A stretch of DNA of 64,000 nucleotides from Comamonas testosteroni TK102. Its GTDB lineage: Bacteria > Pseudomonadota > Gammaproteobacteria > Burkholderiales > Burkholderiaceae_C. The stretch is taken from positions 4,278,001-4,342,000 of the forward strand of contig NZ_CP006704.1 in NCBI RefSeq assembly GCF_000739375.1. The letters are read 5' to 3'. Within the stretch, counting starts at the first letter, position 1. Each line of letters opens with the position of its first letter. Below the pieces are notes generated by a model. It was not told where the DNA came from and ran no database searches. It was given only the letters and a program-made list of their open reading frames with translations. The translations under genes were made by a program, and so were the position numbers. This document shows positions 62,547-64,000 of the stretch, in pieces.

Positions 62547-64000
62547 ATGGCACTTCACCCCGTTCTGGACCAGGTGACGCGGCGCATCCAGGAGCGCAGC
62601 CGCGCCAGCCGCTCCGACTATCTGGCACAGGTCGATGCCATGGCCGCGCGCCCTCCACAAGTACGCACCATGGGCTGCGCCAATGTGGCCCATGCCTTTG
62701 CGGCTCTGCCCGGCACGGACAAGATTCGCATAGTCGAGGAAAAAGGCCCCAATGTCGGCATTGTCACGGCCTATAACGATGTGCTCTCCGCCCATGCGCC
62801 GTTTGCGCACTACCCCGATATTCTGAAAGACGAGGCCAGACGCAACGGCGCCACGGCCCAGGTCGCCGGCGGTGTGCCCGCCATGTGCGACGGCGTGACC
62901 CAGGGCATGCCGGGCATGGAGCTGAGCCTGTTCAGCCGCGACACGATTGCCATGTCCACCGCCGTGGCTCTCACGCATGACACTTTCGATGCGGCCCTGA
63001 TGCTGGGTGTCTGCGACAAGATCGTTCCCGGCCTGCTCATCGGCGCCCTGCACTTCGGCCACCTGCCCATGGTGTTCGTGCCTGCTGGCCCCATGACTTC
63101 GGGCCTGTCCAACAGCGACAAGGCCAAGGTGCGCGAGCAGGCGGCGCAGGGCCTGGTCGGCCGCCAGGAGCTGCTGGCGGCAGAAAACGCGGCCTACCAT
63201 GACCAGGGCACCTGCACCTTCTACGGCACGGCCAACAGCAATCAGATGCTGCTCGAAGCCATGGGCCTGCATGTTCCCGGCACAGCCTTCATCAACCCCG
63301 CCGACGCGGAGCGTGAACTGCTCACGCGCGAAGCCATGCGTACCGTGCTGTCCATCACCCGAGGCCGGCGCTTTGCCCCCATCGGGCATGTCGTGGACGA
63401 GCGCTGCATCGTCAACGCCATGGTGGCCCTGCTGGCCACCGGCGGCTCCACCAATCACCTGATCCACTGGGTTGCCGTGGCCCGTGCCGCCGGCATCGTC
63501 ATCGACTGGGATGATTTCGAGCAGCTGTCCGCGGTGGTTCCGCTGCTGGCCCGCGTCTACCCCAATGGCAGCGCCGATGTGAATCAGTTCCAGGCCGCAG
63601 GCGGCCCCGGCTACGTGATCGCCCAGCTGCTGCAGGCCGGACTCATGCATGGCGATGTGCTTACGGTTAGGCCCGAGGGGCTGGCTGCCTTTGGGCGCAT
63701 CCCCCATGTCGAAAACCATCAGCTGCAATGGCAGGATGCGGGCATCTCCGGCGATGACACTGTTCTGCGCCCTGCCAGCCGCCCCTTCAGCCCTACGGGC
63801 GGCTTGAAGCTGCTCAAAGGCAATCTGGGCCGCAGCGTCATCAAGATCAGCGCCGTACCCGAAGATCGCCACGCACTGCGAGCACCGGCATGGGTCTTTG
63901 ATTCGCAGGATGAGCTGCAGGCTGCCTTCAAATCCGGTGCGCTTGAGCAGGCCTGCCAGACCAACGGCTTCAACGGCGTCGTCTGCGTAGTGCGCTGGCA
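62547..64000 (+). CDS. edd: Phosphogluconate dehydratase (Entner-Doudoroff), 3' end outside window
   Basis: The frame is open from the ATG at 62547 to the right edge (484 codons of the ~600 expected). AAGGA lies 11 bp before the start. Edd of the IlvD/Edd family converts 6-phosphogluconate to 2-keto-3-deoxy-6-phosphogluconate with an iron-sulfur cluster. Cluster and active-site segments are GGVPAMCDGVTQGMPGMELS, VCDKIVPGLLIGALHFG, GTCTFYGTANSNQMLLEAM and LLATGGSTNHLIHW. It completes the gluconate operon. The aldolase gene eda is expected just beyond the window. Confidence 0.95.
   Translation, partial: MALHPVLDQVTRRIQERSRASRSDYLAQVDAMAARPPQVRTMGCANVAHAFAALPGTDKIRIVEEKGPNVGIVTAYNDVLSAHAPFAHYPDILKDEARRNGATAQVAGGVPAMCDGVTQGMPGMELSLFSRDTIAMSTAVALTHDTFDAALMLGVCDKIVPGLLIGALHFGHLPMVFVPAGPMTSGLSNSDKAKVREQAAQGLVGRQELLAAENAAYHDQGTCTFYGTANSNQMLLEAMGLHVPGTAFINPADAERELLTREAMRTVLSITRGRRFAPIGHVVDERCIVNAMVALLATGGSTNHLIHWVAVARAAGIVIDWDDFEQLSAVVPLLARVYPNGSADVNQFQAAGGPGYVIAQLLQAGLMHGDVLTVRPEGLAAFGRIPHVENHQLQWQDAGISGDDTVLRPASRPFSPTGGLKLLKGNLGRSVIKISAVPEDRHALRAPAWVFDSQDELQAAFKSGALEQACQTNGFNGVVCVVRW

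Overview
The window is high-GC chromosomal DNA from a betaproteobacterium of the family Comamonadaceae, most likely Comamonas testosteroni or a close relative. The best evidence is the mobA/mobR pair (25535-28108). From memory, the 639-residue product matches the 3-hydroxybenzoate 4-hydroxylase of C. testosteroni almost residue for residue. Several Bug-type solute receptors, a TRAP transporter feeding an Entner-Doudoroff enzyme, and Comamonadaceae-style intergenic palindromes fit this assignment. I saw no rRNA, tRNA, CRISPR array or intact insertion sequence.

Layout. 1-5.3 kb: 3' part of a helicase/Vsr-like nuclease/DUF3320 protein, a small membrane protein, an orphan HipB-like regulator, a GlxA-type regulator and an unknown membrane protein. 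5.3-9.2 kb: a flavin reductase-like protein, then a FadR-type regulator, an MFS transporter and ureidoglycolate lyase, with two matching palindromic operators between the divergent transporter and lyase. 9.2-20.5 kb: carboxylate catabolism, namely a Bug receptor, a GNAT/Nudix pair, LysR with a LeuCD-like dehydratase and a haloacetate-dehalogenase-type hydrolase, then a convergent enoyl-CoA hydratase/CaiB transferase/Bug operon with its own LysR. 20.8-23 kb: glutathione-dependent formaldehyde detoxification. 23-25.4 kb: a degenerate GGDEF protein and small proteins. 25.5-28.1 kb: mobA/mobR. 28.2-34 kb: a phosphonate uptake and degradation operon (phnD-phnC-phnE, an Fe-type alcohol dehydrogenase, phnX) with a divergent LysR. 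It has no phnW, which hints at hydroxyethylphosphonate as substrate.

35.2-43.4 kb, minus strand: a chaperone-usher fimbrial cluster of one major pilin, usher, chaperone, three minor pilins and two tandemly duplicated two-domain tip adhesins. 43.4-46.9 kb: an insertion-sequence graveyard. 46.9-54.9 kb, plus strand: two BvgS-like hybrid sensor kinases flanking a REC-EAL phosphodiesterase, followed by a NarL-type response regulator. The domain set matches the Roc (Sad) and Bvg systems that control fimbriae and biofilm elsewhere. The response regulator is split by one extra G in a seven-G tract, suggesting a phase-OFF state, or else a fixed mutation or a base-call error. The fimbriae and this signalling locus probably work together.

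55.2-64 kb: rnk, an acyltransferase, a GbsR-like regulator, then a gluconate locus: LacI-type repressor, gluconokinase, TRAP transporter (dctQMP-like) and edd, which runs off the window. Two identical-core palindromes lie in the divergent promoter. A dispersed 45-bp repeat family occurs at four places, one of them inside the helicase gene.
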